Part shown: positions 44,481 through 58,055 of the stretch, piece by piece | Numbering within the stretch: position 1 is the first letter of the stretch | How the letters are laid out: each line of letters starts with the position of its first letter | Source: Phoronis australis | Taxonomy: Eukaryota; Phoronida; Phoronidae | Assembly: GCA_002633005.1 (NCBI GenBank) | Contig: NMRA01000166.1 | Span: forward strand, 2,716 to 66,715 | Direction: 5' to 3' | DNA length: 64,000 nt | Notes under the pieces: model-generated | What the model saw: only the letters and a program-made list of their open reading frames with translations | What the model was told of the DNA's origin: nothing | The model's database searches: none | Made by a program: the position numbers and the translations under genes

Positions 44481-46549
44481 TCCACAAGACATCACGTGGT
44501 TGCCTACGTATCAATTACTTATTTGACGGGTTAACTAATATTAACGTGTACACGCCAAGTTCCACCTTAAGGGTTTAAGGTGCTTCCGTCCGCAATGTGC
44601 GCTCGAACATAAATGAAATATAACACTTGAATGAACACGCGATATCTGAGGTAATTGAACACGACATCCCGCAGATGGCGTATACTAAATATATCCTAGA
44701 GTTAGATTTCATCTACCTCTTAAACGTGAATTCAAGAAAATGTCGTCATATCTATCAAACTGGACTCCATTTCTTACCATGATAGCACCAGTTTCAACAT
44801 TTAATGATAGTGACTAAATTTAAAGCGGCTTTAAACCAGAGTCAAGGTTTGATTTCAGCATACCATTTGCTGTAACTGGTTTTATCCTGTTCATTATTAT
44901 GGTAGTTTGAAAGTGATCTGTTAGTTCCGTGTCAAAATAAATGTTAAGTAATTAGAAAGAATAGATCCATTTTAAGTAGCCCAAAATTTGTGCATATGTA
45001 CTTTTAAGTCATGGGGTCAGACTTCTTGACATGTACTTTAACGTCAAAATCTATTTTTAAATGGTGTTTACAACTTTGGGTTCTGAGGTCAAAGTACTGT
45101 AGAGATTCTAGAAAATTCTGAGAATAAACTGTAACAGCCAATGATGTGATTGAATACGATCATGTGGTTTTTATTAACCAATCACTAAATAAGTAGAATA
45201 TTATAATGTGGGCTTAAGTCAAAAAGAAATTCAGATGCGCTATAGAGTTGAAGCATAAAGACTTGCTACAGTGTACAGAGGAAATTGTACGACAGAGCCA
45301 TCTCGTGGAAGATTCTAGAAAGGACCTTGGCAAGGGCAAGGGTTAGGAGGCACAGAACAGTTCTCACTGGGTTTTGCCCAGTAAAACCGACATCATTTGA
45401 TTTGTCGCCTTTTCTTCACTCTACAAAAACACGATGCAAAGAATGACATGTTTTCAGTTATTTCACATAAAAAGCCCTGCAGATGAGCGCAGACACTTTA
45501 TTCTCTCTTGTATTTTTGACCCTTTCAATCCCACTGAAAACCAAGCCAGACTAAGAAAAATAGGGGCAAAAAAGTGCAAAATCGGAACTTTTCACCCCAA
45601 AAACACCACACTTCCCTGCCGATGCACGACTAAAACCAACAATAGGTTCTGAAAGCAAATTTTCTTCAGATTCCGAAAATGTGGTCCAAAAGTACTGTCA
45701 ACCAACTAGTTTTTTGGCAATTATGGCTTGTTTGAGGGCTACCTAGAATCGCAGCCAATTTCTCAGTCGCTACCCAGCAATGCACAATTGCAACAGGGGG
45801 CCGCCATCTTGAAGAAGAGTGCAGCTACAGCCGAGAAAGTGGCTTTTTTATTCTCAGCATATGTTAACAAATGCAAACAAACCACATTCACTGAGCCTAC
45901 ATGCAATGCCCTCCTACAAAATGCCCCCAAACTTGGCCTACCCCAAAATTTTAATATTTTGCCGTGCAAATTGGCCGCGGCCGCAGCCTAACTATTCCGT
46001 GCCACCTTAAATAAAATCACATTTTCCAAATTTTGTTCAGAATAGTTCCTCTCCACCTGCTGACTTATTTTGCAAAGTAAAAACTTGAAGCGATGACCGG
46101 TTTTGATTTTTCAAGCCGATTGCATGTGCCCATCCAAAAACCGGGATTTTTAAACTAGGGCCATTTAACAGACAAAGACACCAAATGCAATGTCTTGCCC
46201 TGTTTTGCCCTAAACTGACTTTTGATTGAGGGAATTGGGGAAAATTGATAATTAATTAGAATATGAAAATAACAATAAAACTTTAATTTAATTTACATGT
46301 AATTTCCTGACCCCACAAGTGGAACATGTTCTCACCAAGGCCCATTGTGTATAGGGGACATATTTATTAGAGTCGATTTGCATAACCACAAAAGCACACA
46401 CAATGTATCCTGAAAAGACACGCAGTTTCACTAGGAGCAGAGGGAGAAGAAAAAGCCAATTTAAAAAAGGACACAGACCCTCCAACATGGACCACTGCAG
46501 CTCCAGCATGCCAAGGCAGCCCTAGGCAGCAATAGACGGTTGCAGGGCT
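44481..46549. other. Intergenic stretch with unassigned frames
   Basis: Frames at 45434-45652 and 45728-45991 (+) are open but show no domain I recognise. The interval ends at the Mutator-like remnant and may include its untranslated flank. No element ends were found. Confidence 0.4.
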
Positions 46550-47681
46550 GTGCGTCTCACACATTTCGAAGCTGAGGATGTCACCTACCTAACTGACAGT
46601 GATGCTGCTGCGACAGCTTACAGGTTTAGGCCAAGTACTGAAAAAGAAAGAAAAATTCGTGACAGCAAAGGACTGGATGAGAATATCATCATTAACGTGT
46701 GTCGCTTAACAGACCTGGTGGGACATGTGCATCAGGTTGCATGCAAATTAGGAAAACTAGAACTAATTGTTGAAAAAAGACTGGGACTGTGAGTCTATGC
46801 ATCATTGCACTGCAGAGTTTGCAAATATAAATCGCCCACTGTGCCACTGTCAGATGAGGTCAAGCAGCAGACGACTGGGCCACCAGCTGGAGCCTTGAAC
46901 AGCCAGGCTGTATTGCCTGTGCTAAAGTCAAAAGTGGGAATTGAGGATGTAATCAACATCCCGACATGCTTGAATGTTGTGCCAGCATCCAATCGCTGCC
47001 TGCAGAATAAAATGAATGCCATGAGCCCAACACTAACTTAACTGAACAAAGAACAAATGATTGAGAACCAGCGCTACGTTAAAAAAGTCACCACTCTGGC
47101 TGGCGGTGAAGGTGTTGCAGACGTTCAGTTTGACGTTTCCTACTCTAGTAGGCCACAGGGTGGCTGCGAGAAAGCTAAGCAGAGCTTCGGTGGACTTGTT
47201 GAGCACACAACGACCCGAAAACTTCCACTGGCCCTTGCCACGGCGAACAAACACTGCAGGATTCCCGGGTGCAAGCATGAACACTGCAGCAAAAACTTCC
47301 CAGCTGAGAAATCAATTGCATTAAGTGAACGCACACTGTTACAAGCCAGCCTCATAACAGTGGAAAACAGTGGTGTGGACCTGAATATCAGGAGCATTAC
47401 GACCGATGCCAGCAGCCAAGAAGCAAAGGCCATCCGCGATTTCTACAGTGCCAAAAGAAAAAAAAAACCTAAACACTACAAATGCTTCATTCACAGACTG
47501 AGGCGAATGGAAAAAAAGCGTTAACGAAGCGGACTTGAAAAGTTTGCCCAGGTCACATAACAAGACTTGTTACAAGAGGAAACTTTCATCTGCTGTACGA
47601 GCCAGAGTGCGAAAAGAGCTCATCAACCTAAAAAACAGAAAAATCGAAAGAGATGAATTTTTGCATCACCGGAAACGGTGA
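46550..47681 (+). pseudogene. Mutator-like transposase-family remnant
   Basis: Successive + strand pieces in shifting frames follow the N-terminal order of an invertebrate family related to Mutator-like transposases (comparison from memory). First is DENIIINVCRLTDLVGHVHQ. Next come C-x2-C containing HCRVCKYKSPTVPLSDEVKQ, LPVLKSKVGIEDVINIPTCL and MIENQRYVKKVTTLAGGEG, the last with a D-V-Q-F-D acidic motif. Then follow a Cys-rich HCRIPGCKHEHCSKNFP, RSITTDASSQEAKAIRDFYS and a basic tail. Frame breaks occur near 46795, 47040 and 47522, and the last piece stops at 47679-47681. The downstream catalytic region is not evident. It is a dead copy; no TIRs were located. Confidence 0.65.
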
Positions 47682-50600
47682 CCAACAAGTACACTGTCGC
47701 TATACAGTGTGTGTAGTTCGAAGATTCACCAACAGGACAGTCATCCAACAAGTGGAGAGTCCTAGCTTGGATAGCAGATAAGACATTTGATTATTTTGGT
47801 TGATTGATTGAGGTAATCTTTAAAGAGGGCGCTAGTGTAGTTACTCTTCTTTGTAGTTGATTACTTAACTAACAACATGTTTCACTTGTCTAATTAGAGC
47901 TTATCATGTAATAAATTAATTACTGGATTTGATTATTCACTTTCCATCTACGCACAATCTCAAAGCATAGCTACCTTTTAAACAAACCCACAGTCAATCG
48001 TCTGACTCTCCGTGACCTGGAAAAAATTTAATACCGTTCTTTAACGTCAAAGTTGGAAGGTCTGACCTACACCTGATTTTCTGAAGCGTTTTTGAGTCGT
48101 TAATGCTGTAGAAGCATTTACTACGTAAGCCAACACTGCGTGTATTATCTTACTCACATGGAATACATTTGCCTGCGCGAAAGTAGTTCACTTCTATCGT
48201 TTTGCTCGGTAGACGGCGCTTTTGTAAACATGGTGACTCGCGATTTCTGATTTAGGCAGTAGGCCTATCGCGTTTCAGCATCAATGTAAATGTTACTGAA
48301 CAACTGTTGTAAATGCCTACTCAGATCAATTTCCAAACCGAGAATCTAACTGGGGCCAGTCATGTACGCCTGTACGGTTGTACTTGCATAAAAAGTGAGT
48401 GAAAAGGAGTCTGAAATGAAGGTAAATTAGGGATTTTCGACACATCATTGTGACTGTGGCCGCTTGGACTTCGACTTCAGAGTTCAGTCTTATCACACCT
48501 AACTACTTTGGAAACAAGTCGCATATAATGCTTCCTGATTTTGAGAATGACGCTATCGACATGTTGCAATATTAACTTCAGTGCAGGTTCACTAGTTATA
48601 GCTCACAGAGTCAGACTGTTAGTGTTAGCCAGATGGAACACACCAGCGACAGCAAATGTCTGGACTTGACCAGGCAAATACGTGTTGTTGGTCACTTTAT
48701 ACTTGGGAAAAATGGGAAACGAACAACAGGACAAGGACATGGTCGAAAAAAGTTGAGGAATGTAACAACTGAATAACATTCCTATTATTCAGTGGATTAG
48801 ACAGTGACCACCGTCTCAATCTGGCATTTCATTTTGTTCAAAACTCACACAGCTGCAGAAATCAGCAAGAATGGATGTCAGCAATCTCATTGCTCAGTCT
48901 TAAGATCGACAGAAACATGTACTAATGGATTGATTCGCCATCTGTTTCTAAGAAGCCAACAGGAGCAAAAAGTTAGTTGACCATGGGCATTCAGTATCTG
49001 AGAATTATCAACAATCCAACCCTTTCTTGTCAAACATGTCTGAAGATTCAACCGAGCAAGTTGATCGGAAACTGTTTTTTAAAATCAGTACATCTTTGGA
49101 TGACCTTTGCAAGACTTCAGGAAAAATGTGCTTAGACTTCCCATGAGGAACCTGGATGACAAGCCGCTTCTTTGGAAAATTGTAAAAGAAGTGGAAAATC
49201 GTCCACATGGGCTATCACTGCCGTTACTATGTGTCATTCACTACATATTGGTATGACTAAGAATGAATTCACTGTAGCCATAATGTATGGGATACATGTA
49301 GATGTTTGCCAAAAACCCTCAACTCTGTGCTGTACAGAGGCTATTGACTGCTGCGTGCATTCGTCGTGCTAGCAATGGTGTATGTCTGAACATTTTTCAT
49401 GGCAAGAGATGGATCACGTTTATAGCATATAATTGTTTTTAGCATATATGTCCCAAACTAGAGAATTTTTGCGTAATTAATTTTTTTAAATTCTTATGTA
49501 GTTATCTGTAAAACTGATGGATGACTGTTCTTGTTTATGAGAGGATCTGCTTTAAGAAAAAAGGTTGTAAAAGTGATGGCAATTTATTGTTTAGCTTTTG
49601 ATCTTAAGTGATGGTGTGGTAGTTTTCACCAGCTTTAAAAATGCCAGTGACAAAAGGTAGAAATCATAAGTGACAACAGATATCAATAGCCCATTTCAGT
49701 TAGTGACTCTGAAGCAGATGATAATAGTGGCAGTACCCGTGTGGTTAAAGAGTCATGACATAATGCTTTCGATTTAAAAATCTTGAGGGACTCTGATATG
49801 TAAGCTACAAGTGTTTTTCTCACAAGAAATGATGTTTGTGTGTTGTCAAAATCAGTTGCATACTGAGTTAGCCACTGAATGATCTCAGTGCTTCATATGG
49901 TTAAGGGGGTTTTAATCAAAGAATAATATTTAATTTAATTGGATAGACTGATACATACCAAGGGAACTTGCGCCATGTGATAAATGTTATTGTTTACCTG
50001 TGTTTTGAAAAAAATAACGTCAATGCATAATACAGGATTACTTTCACATAAACATTTAAAATGTTATAGATTTTGGATATCCTATATATAGTTAAGGTTA
50101 AGAATGCATGCCTACGTGATGTTCTCTGTACATTTGTTGCTTTGATAATACTATCAATGATAGTGTTACTCTTTCAAAAATCAAAAATTAAAGGGCAATT
50201 TTGACAGTAAAATTACCCATGAAAATCTTATTTTAATGATGTGGATTTCCGACTCTGTCCCAATTTTTGTACTTTAGAGTGACCTAAAAGGGCTGCTGGG
50301 TTCCTTGTTAATTCCAGGTTGTCATATCTCTTGGGAGGCATTTTTTATTTAGTGCACCTGCATTGAATAAATTTATGTTTTTGATTATTTTTTGCAGCTT
50401 TTCAAGATTTCCGTAAAACTTCCAGGCTCAGATTTGGAAATTCCTGGTATTAGAAATGGCATAAAAATTGGTGCTGTGAAACCTGTTGTGATACGAATAG
50501 ATGTTATTGAAAGTATTTTTTATCTGCATTAAACTCATCATTCTAACACAATGTGTCCTTCGTTGATTATCACAATTGCCACGTTGGAAGCTAATTCCTT

Positions 50601-50720
50601 GTTTTGGAAGCTAATTCCTTGTTTAGCAAGCGTTTCACACCATCACTTGTTGATGTCAGAGCCTCGGGGTTAGCATACATTACTTGATAATTTCCTTTAG
50701 TTATATCACTAATTGAAACA
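47682..50720. other. Intergenic stretch with one weak coding-like segment
   Basis: At about 49038-49250 (+) two adjacent frames read like protein: MSEDSTEQVDRKLFFKISTS, then after a frame change MRNLDDKPLLWKIVKEVENR. I cannot assign a family. It may be a remnant of an old gene or element. The rest is A/T-rich and featureless. Confidence 0.35.
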
Positions 50721-51032
50721 CATAGGCGCATTAAGGGGGGCAGGGGCTGCCGCAAGCAAAATGAAACAGCAACACCGCAACGCGTGAGGAAATATAACTA
50801 GGACCGGTACTGGAGAAGGGGAGGGGAGGGGGACTCAGACCCCAGATCGTGGCTGGCTCTCGTTCCCGTTTTTTATTTTTTCAATTCTTTTTAGTTGATA
50901 GATTTCCCGAACAGAAGGTTCATACTCCGGGCCACCGCAACTTTCGGGACACCTGTACACATACAACCGTGCTCTGCTCAATCCCCAAAGGCAACATGTT
51001 GGGGCCCCCCTCTTCTGGTCCCAGATCTGCCA
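50721..51032. mobile_element. hAT-like MITE
   Basis: Left end CATAGGCGCATTAAGGGGGG and right end TCCCAGATCTGCCA are inverted. The flanks TTGAAACA (left) and CTGGAACA (right) agree at six of eight positions, a decayed 8-bp duplication. It belongs to the same family as 30855-31830. Confidence 0.6.
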
Positions 51033-52317
51033 CTGGAACAGTACTACAAAACGTCACCACTAGTTTCTTCATCATCAGTATCATCATCACTAATGTCTTG
51101 CAAAAATGTTGCTATTCTGGTATTGTAATTAGTGCAAGGCAAAGATTCACTAAAGTTTGGTGAACTACAGGGCTAAAAGCAAACGAATTGCAGTTCAGTG
51201 TGGGAACGTCAATGCTGCAGTTAGTTGGCCTGTGCTTCTTCTGCTAGTTTTATTTCAATCGCACAGTGAAACTTTTATGTTCACTTAGTGATAACTAAAC
51301 CGTTTCAATGATGTTTTTCGTTTTAAAATTGCTTCAATTATTAATACTACAGGTACTCCAATATCGTCCGCATTAGTCACGATTATACTCGGGGATTCCA
51401 TTGACAGGGAATTCCCCGGGTATGCATGACAAGGGAGATAAGTCTTTATTTTGATACGTAAACGAGTCGACAAATACGGATTTTCTCATTTACAAGGATT
51501 ATAATTACCATTTTTAAGAACTTAGTCCTAACTGCTACAAAACTCATTCAAATTACTACAGTGAGGAAACGTTTTTCTGCGCTTTATTTGGCGCGGATAC
51601 GAACCGATATGATCTCGCGAGATCCAGCCTCATTACCCGTTTTTCGCGGTATTTTGTAAATGTGATGTGCCATGTGTGAAAGAGTAGTCGCCAACCGAGT
51701 AGAGCGACGTCTTTCGTAATATGGCTGTAGAAATGGTCCTTGGCAATGGAAATTAAGTTTTGCGGAAGTAAGAAAATTTTGACACCGATTTGGTTGAACT
51801 AAATGCTTTAGTTTTGATTTCGTTTCATTGGAGAGCTGTGTTGGAAGAAATGTTATTTTAGCTAGAAAAGGTAACGGTGACATGGTGGGAGATGATATTC
51901 AGCCTCAGTTTTATTGACGATTACCGAGGCGATTGTTTGTTAATTTGGGAAGTGCTGTTAAACAGGACAGCCGTTCTACACTCATACGAGTGCATGATTG
52001 GTATACGACAATCGCATGACTGGTTCGAAAAGTTCAAATTACCTCGTAAGACGGTTGATACAGTGCCTTAAAGTGTAATTTGAAAGGTCCCGTATGTTAA
52101 ATTGCAATAAAATCTTCAAGGTATTGCTATTTGGATGTATTTCATTGAAATTTTTTGTATCTTTAGTTATTTCAAAAAAGCGAAAATAAAAAATCCGCGA
52201 AAAGTTGACCTTTGACACCGTGACATGGTGTTGGGAACACAATGCAGTTCACCGCCATTATAATCGCGTCTCGTCACACGACGAACAAAGACCGTTCAAT
52301 CTTGGCGTGTTTTAGCA
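51033..52317. other. Intergenic stretch, nothing recognised
   Basis: The frames at 51584-51883 (-) and 51877-52071 (+) have no identifiable motif. Confidence 0.4.
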
Positions 52318-52548
52318 ATGATGCATCGTTGTGTGCTAACACCATCCAGGTAGAAGGCGTGAGCCCATGTAAATTCCCAAAAGACACGCATCAGGCCGCG
52401 TAATGGTACGTTTCGTGTGCACTGCTAGTCTTCGGAAAATTACTGTCGAGTCAGCCATCTGTAGGAGCCGAAATATGCCCGACCATTTCGAGGACGGCTG
52501 CTTCGACGACAAACACATCATGAAGGCTGAAGCTGGTCTTATGAAAAG
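52318..52548 (+). pseudogene. THAP-domain exon remnant with intact splice donor
   Basis: Starting at tandem ATGs (52318 and 52321), MMHRCV matches the usual THAP opening. In the next frame GVSPCKFPKDTHQAA gives the F-P-K-D core, then a TAA replaces the codon before the conserved Trp. In a third frame come FVCTASLRKI, ESAIC, and DHFEDGCFDDKHIMKAEAGL, followed by MKR and a strong GTAAGT donor at 52549. Order and spacing fit one THAP exon broken by two frameshifts; the final C-x2-H is not preserved. No second exon was found. It is likely transposon- or THAP-gene-derived. Confidence 0.55.
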
Positions 52549-54228
52549 GTAAGTTACCTTGATAATTTTGATGTCTAAGAATTTATGACGGTTTCGCATT
52601 GCCTGAAGAAATAACGTTTTTTTCACAATCACCATCGTTCTCAATTGTTTAAAATGTGTTGTTTTTCTGTGAAAGATTTAGTTATCAATAGATTAGTAAA
52701 ACTAAGAACCACAGCAAATAAATATGATCTCAAAAGATGCATGTATTTTGAAAAAAACACAGACTATGAATAAAGTAATACACGATGGTAACTTAATTCC
52801 AAGGTTTTGATTTGTAAAGTAATCTGCTTCAAAAAACAGCCGAGGATTAAAATCTAGCCATTATAGCGTTCTGTCGTTCAGTAACTTTTCCAGGCGTGAG
52901 GGGTGCTGAACGTGCGATAACATCTGGCTCTTTTGTTAACTGCCCAGCTCACTTCTTTTGTCCCGTGTGATAACAAGCAGGCCAATTATCTCCCAGGCTA
53001 TTACCGAACGCGTATGAACACAGTCAAACCCAATGCGTTGGTAGTCTGTTTGGACAGAATAGATTGTCTTAACTTCTGTTGTAGTTGAGCAATTTTGGTG
53101 ATACAAAAACGGAACATGATCAGCATTTGACGAGGAATTCAGAAATGCTATTGGTTTAAGCTCACTTATGTTATAACTTAACTTTCATTTTTATCAGCCC
53201 AGCCCAGTCAGGCTATATACGATCTGCTCGGGAATTAGAGCATTTATCGAACAAAAGAGCGCGGGTCTCCCAACCATAAATGCCAGAAAGGAGTTAATTA
53301 ATAAGTCGTGTAAGATATTGGCTACGGGGGTAAACTTCCCAACTTGTTGTTGGGCTATAGAATCGAACAAGTTGGGAGCAACGGGATGTCGCCGTCATGT
53401 CTGGCTTTTGCTTGAAGGTGAAAACTTGCAATTAGATATCGTCGTGTTTTACCGAGGGATTATTTTGCAATGAATGTAGGTTTCTTAAACATGGAATGTT
53501 GACTTAAAAGTTGTTAAGGTAATAATAATAATAATGACACATAAATATATTAAACATATTTTCAGAAAATATATGCTTTTACTAGTTGCAAAAGCTTATT
53601 TTTTGATATACGAGTTAGAATGGAGACCACTAAATAAGGTTTGAGATTATCTTAACTTCCAACCAAAGATATGCAAGTAACTGTCATGCGATCGAAAACT
53701 TGTTGATCATCGGAATAGCTGTGGGGTATCGTTCGGAAACCACTAAAGTAACATTTGAAAACTGAATTTGTCAGACCCAGGGTGATAAAGAAATGCATGT
53801 CTAAGCCCAAAAAGTGGATGAAACAAATTAAACTGAAATTTTATTATGACTGATGCGGTAAGTGTACTGATATGTGTACAGCTACCGCATATACGCACAG
53901 GTACGACAGCAGCACATCTGTCGTTTCTAATTATTACCGCAACACGATGAATGCGGCAGGAGTTACAGCCTCTATGAGCACTGAGTAAAAACTAGACCAC
54001 CTCGTGCACGTATAACTCGAATGTTAAACAGTACACACCATGGATTTTTGCACATTTCGAATTACCGGTGGCCACAGACTAAATGTATGACGTAAAATTT
54101 AGCCAAATCCATGATTATTTTGTGTCATTAGCTCGAAATTTTGATTTCTCTTTCAATTTTGCCAATTTTCACATTTCCCGCCATGTGACATCATGGGTTG
54201 AACACAAGAGATCAGCGACTAGCATTGA
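52549..54228. other. Stretch without recognised features
   Basis: No coding similarity or element ends were seen. A short TAA run lies near 53521-53533. Confidence 0.45.
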
Positions 54229-54480
54229 ATAACGGCGGAGAGTAGGGAATTTGAAAGCGACAACGATTATGAGCAAGAAATGAACAAATACTATGAAGAA
54301 ACGTACGAGAATGGTGGCCAGGATGACGAAATGGGGTTGCACGAAAGCGAGAACGAGTTTGATATGTTTTCAGCTGCGTACTTTTCTATTTTGAGGCCTT
54401 ACGAACTGGATCCTCCCGCTAGAGAAGCGGCCTCGGGCTCGGCCAGTCAACCCAGTCATCCAACAGACGATCCTGAATAA
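54229..54480 (+). CDS. Acidic hypothetical exon with RPYELDPPA motif
   Basis: The frame is open from a TGA at 54226 to a TGA at 54478-54480, with a first ATG at 54280. It encodes a strongly acidic stretch (FESDNDYEQEMNKYYEETYE and following), then ILRPYELDPPAREAASG and a Ser/Pro-rich end. The composition looks coding rather than random. The x-P-Y-x-[FL]-[ED]-P motif resembles the start of P2X7-like invertebrate proteins, an inference from memory. It faces the THAP remnant 35 bp away, like the pair at 22615-22977. It may be a transposon-borne second gene. Confidence 0.4.
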   Translation: MTAESREFESDNDYEQEMNKYYEETYENGGQDDEMGLHESENEFDMFSAAYFSILRPYELDPPAREAASGSASQPSHPTDDPE

Positions 54481-54514
54481 AGAGCCGATGTTTCTGAATA
54501 GTAAATATTGTCCT

Positions 54515-54739
54515 TTATTGAACCAGGCCTTCATCGTAACATCTCCTCTGATTGGAGTAGTGTTTCGACAGAACACAGAGTGGCTCCGGACAGAATCGCT
54601 TGGTCCACGCTGAAGTCCCACACTCTCGTTCGGCGCACGAAGCGATGCCACTACTGCGCAACTTTGGCGTCCTTCGGAACACCGAGACGTTCTCCGTCTG
54701 ACTGCTGTTGCTGCAGCCTCCGCAAACACATCTTTTCAT
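54515..54739 (-). pseudogene. THAP zinc-finger domain, frameshifted
   Basis: From the reverse-strand ATG the frame reads MKRCVCGGCSNSSQTENVSV, a clear THAP start with its first Cys pair. The next frame supplies PKD, an in-frame TAG where Gln/Arg is expected, then WHRFVRRTRVWDF and ATLCS. The original frame resumes with SKHYSNQRRCYDEGLVQ and TAA. The assembled order (C-C, FPKD, W, LCS, H) is that of one THAP domain. It carries two frameshifts and one stop, so it cannot encode a functional domain. Confidence 0.65.
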
Positions 54740-57700
54740 CCCTCTACGAACCTTCTCGACGCTAAATATACTTTACTTTCACTTCACTCTATACACTTAG
54801 TTGCTGATCCGAACAGTGTGCCGAACGACTTGGGTTCAACCCATGACGTTGTACATAATTGTTATTTTTTTCAATTTTTACGTGTTTCTTTATGAGCTGT
54901 GCACTAAAGGCACTGAAATCAAGTAAGATATAATAATAAAATTTATTTTGAGGTACTAGAGTCATGTTACGTACACTTTAAGCAGCTGTGTGCTAAGGGC
55001 TGAGTAATCGGTGCAAAATTCTGGATCGACTCGGTAAAATGTCATACGATTGCGTAAATGGGTCAACCAGGGTAGAGTTTCTTAGACGCGAGGATTTCGC
55101 TCAGTAATCTAGTGTGTATTCACATGCTTCCCTTGTAATACATAGTAATATCACGTATGGTCTTGTATTTTCGCGAAAGTTGTCGCCCGCACGAAACGCA
55201 CGCCTGGAAATAACTTATATTTAACAGATACGCCACGGTCACAGCGACGATAGATGACGTGCACAGTTGACACAACACCTGCTGAATCACCGTATGTTTA
55301 ACATTTTTTGACTTGCACAGGTGTTGCGGGTCATATGACACGGTGAACAACGAAGCAACTGCAAGCACGGAAATACAAACATAGGTAAGAGAATTTATCT
55401 TTAGTTATCACCGAAGATGAGAAAACACTGACAAATACCAATCACGGTGTGCTAAGGATTCAAGAGAGGGGGCTGTTTTAAATACAATAAAAGAGCCTAA
55501 GCGGACTACCAGTAACGCTTATGGCAATGTGGAATGGCGAACGCATATGGAGTCGATTTTCAACAGTTGAGTACTTAATTGCTTATGTTACATTTATCAC
55601 CGAAGATCACGTCATGTGTGGAAGTGGTTCCGTGCACGAAGGCAATCTTGTAGACTAGTTTGTAAACTGAACACTCATCGTGGCATTGGTTTGGACGTAC
55701 GAGCTCACATATTTTCTGCTTTACACGACAAACAGAGCACACCTTTGTACACGTAATGTGTAGTGTGCTTTAGTGTATGCTATAGTTTACAAGTAGGTCT
55801 CCATACGTTGATTTGTTTTTCTCGTGAGCAGAATCCTTCGTCAGATTCTAGTAGAAAAAGGTCCCTCCCCCGTGCATCCCCTGACATTAAACTTCAAAAT
55901 TGCATGTTGCAAAGGAAATTGGGTGAGGCAATGGAATTTGTGTTTAACCAGTCAAAAAATTTCACACGTATGCTTTGCATGCAAATGTGTCGTTATTTTG
56001 CAATAACTTACTGTCGGACTATTCCATAAAAAAACGTTAAGTGTCTTTATCTATATTTTGAGGGTACAGCAACGCAATTTAATCATTGTTAAGCAGTTAA
56101 TTGTATCAATTATGTACTAGACTACAGAGTAATGGTTCTTAATTGAGGGATCGCTTACAAAACACGGTCAAATTTGGACATTTTCCATAATCTTAAATAA
56201 TTTTGTCACCATTAAGTTCCACCATTTCATGTCACTTTCGTCACTTTACGTGAAATTTTCACAAAATAATGGCCGTTCTTTCCTCTTCGTCCACTTCACA
56301 AATACCTCCCAGCAGAAGATCAGTCGAGGAGTTGGCTAAAATAGGACCACGTGACACTCCTTTATCATTCCCCATCATCTACACTTTTCGTAACAAGGTT
56401 TTTACGTTTAGCACTGAAGCGTCAAAGGGTTCTTAAACGAGTACTGCGCATTGAAATGTGATTATTCAACGCGCACTTTAACGCGTGGTATTAGATATCC
56501 AACGCCCTGAGATGGTTCTTTTAAGAACAAAAATATCTTTCTGTACTTAATCAACGCACAGAATTGCATGTTCAACGAGCACTATTGCTTATTCAGCGCG
56601 TGCTTTTAATCACGTTAGATATCCAACCAAGACCGTGCTCTCAAACCCCAATGGCGGAAGACTTTCTAAGATTGTTCAAGTGAGCACATAAATGATAGCG
56701 CCGTTAACTTTGGACTGACTGTTTTAAAACTTGTCTTTGATTGGACATAACGAATAACTAATTCAGGTCTTTGAACATGGAATACCACGCGTCGATTAAG
56801 AAATACTGCACGTTGACTAAGAGCAGAAAGCATAAACGTTTAAAAACCAATTAGCTGTAACCCGTGCTTGGCACGAGTAAGGTAGTGTACGGGAATCAGT
56901 TATGACTGTGTTTATGCCAGACATGGGAGTTTTCCTGAGAAACAAAAATATCATGTAAAAATGTGCTGTTATCGATGCTTTTTTAAATATCATTTGGTAT
57001 TGTAAACAATTTTGTGTTCTGAAACAACGCATTTCATTTTTTTTCCTTGAACGTCATTTCGCCGTATACAAATGTGATGGTGATGATACCACTACGTACA
57101 TAATGTAATATGTCTTTACTAACGTGCCTCATCGACGGAACTTCGTAATTTCAACCTTCAATTCAAGCAAATTTGACAACAAAAATATAAGAAATCTAAT
57201 AGTTTACGAAAAGTGCATATCTATCGGAAGCGACTTAAAATACGAATTCTAATTTGTAATATTTCATTTGAAAGGTGTTTCCCAACTTTCAGCCAGTGGG
57301 AATTACTAAATGTTATGACGTCAGTTTCATTCCTTTAACCAATGAGAAGCCATGTTGTTAAACAACATACGACAGTGCTGCCTAACCAGTGAAAGAATGT
57401 AAGTGTTCGCAGACAGAAAAGTCCAATTCCCTTCGGACCAGCAAAGTAAATAATAAGTTGTTATTCTGTACCAGTCCACTGAAACAAAGGATTACTGTCG
57501 GCACCAGTTTCGAAATATTCCTTCAAGTTCATTAATGACCGCCATCTCGGTTGCCTGCCGAGGTAAACACCTGACATGATGGGGACACCCCGAACACTTG
57601 TTTACAATTGAACTTGAACCCAAAATGCAAAAATGTGGTGATCTACTGTTTATGACCATAATATTCCTCAGCAGGACTGAGTCCACAAAGAGCCTGACGC

Positions 57701-57936
57701 GGCAAATACCATAAGTAATGATTAAACGGGAAAACAAAACTTTTGAACACTTTACTCAGTGGGCTACTACAAAGATAAAGCCCCGGTGTGACAGTGCCCG
57801 GGCCTAGTTCCATTTATGCAAAAAAATGGACCTATCTGTGGCACTGAGCTAAAATTGGAATAAAGGTGGAGGTCTTGGCCGCTTACCTCTAATAGAAGAG
57901 TACTTTTAACAGGAGGAATATCTGAAGAACACCATC
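54740..57936. other. Intergenic stretch with weak exon-like and repeated motifs
   Basis: At about 55829-55965 (+) an open segment after a possible GAGCAG acceptor reads SSRKRSLPRASPDIKLQNCM and LQRKLGEAMEFVFNQSKNF; I cannot assign it. Between about 56445 and 56815 several spaced TTATTCAACGCGC-type motifs occur, the inverse of the minisatellite at 59755. Nothing else was recognised. Confidence 0.35.
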
Positions 57937-58055
57937 AGCCGATTTCATAAAGGTGGTTTAACGAAACCAGGTTTAAGACTTAAACCTGGTCTTCCTAAAC
58001 CTGGTCTAATTTTAGACTTGACTTACATTTCACAAACATAGTTTAAGAGTTTGAA

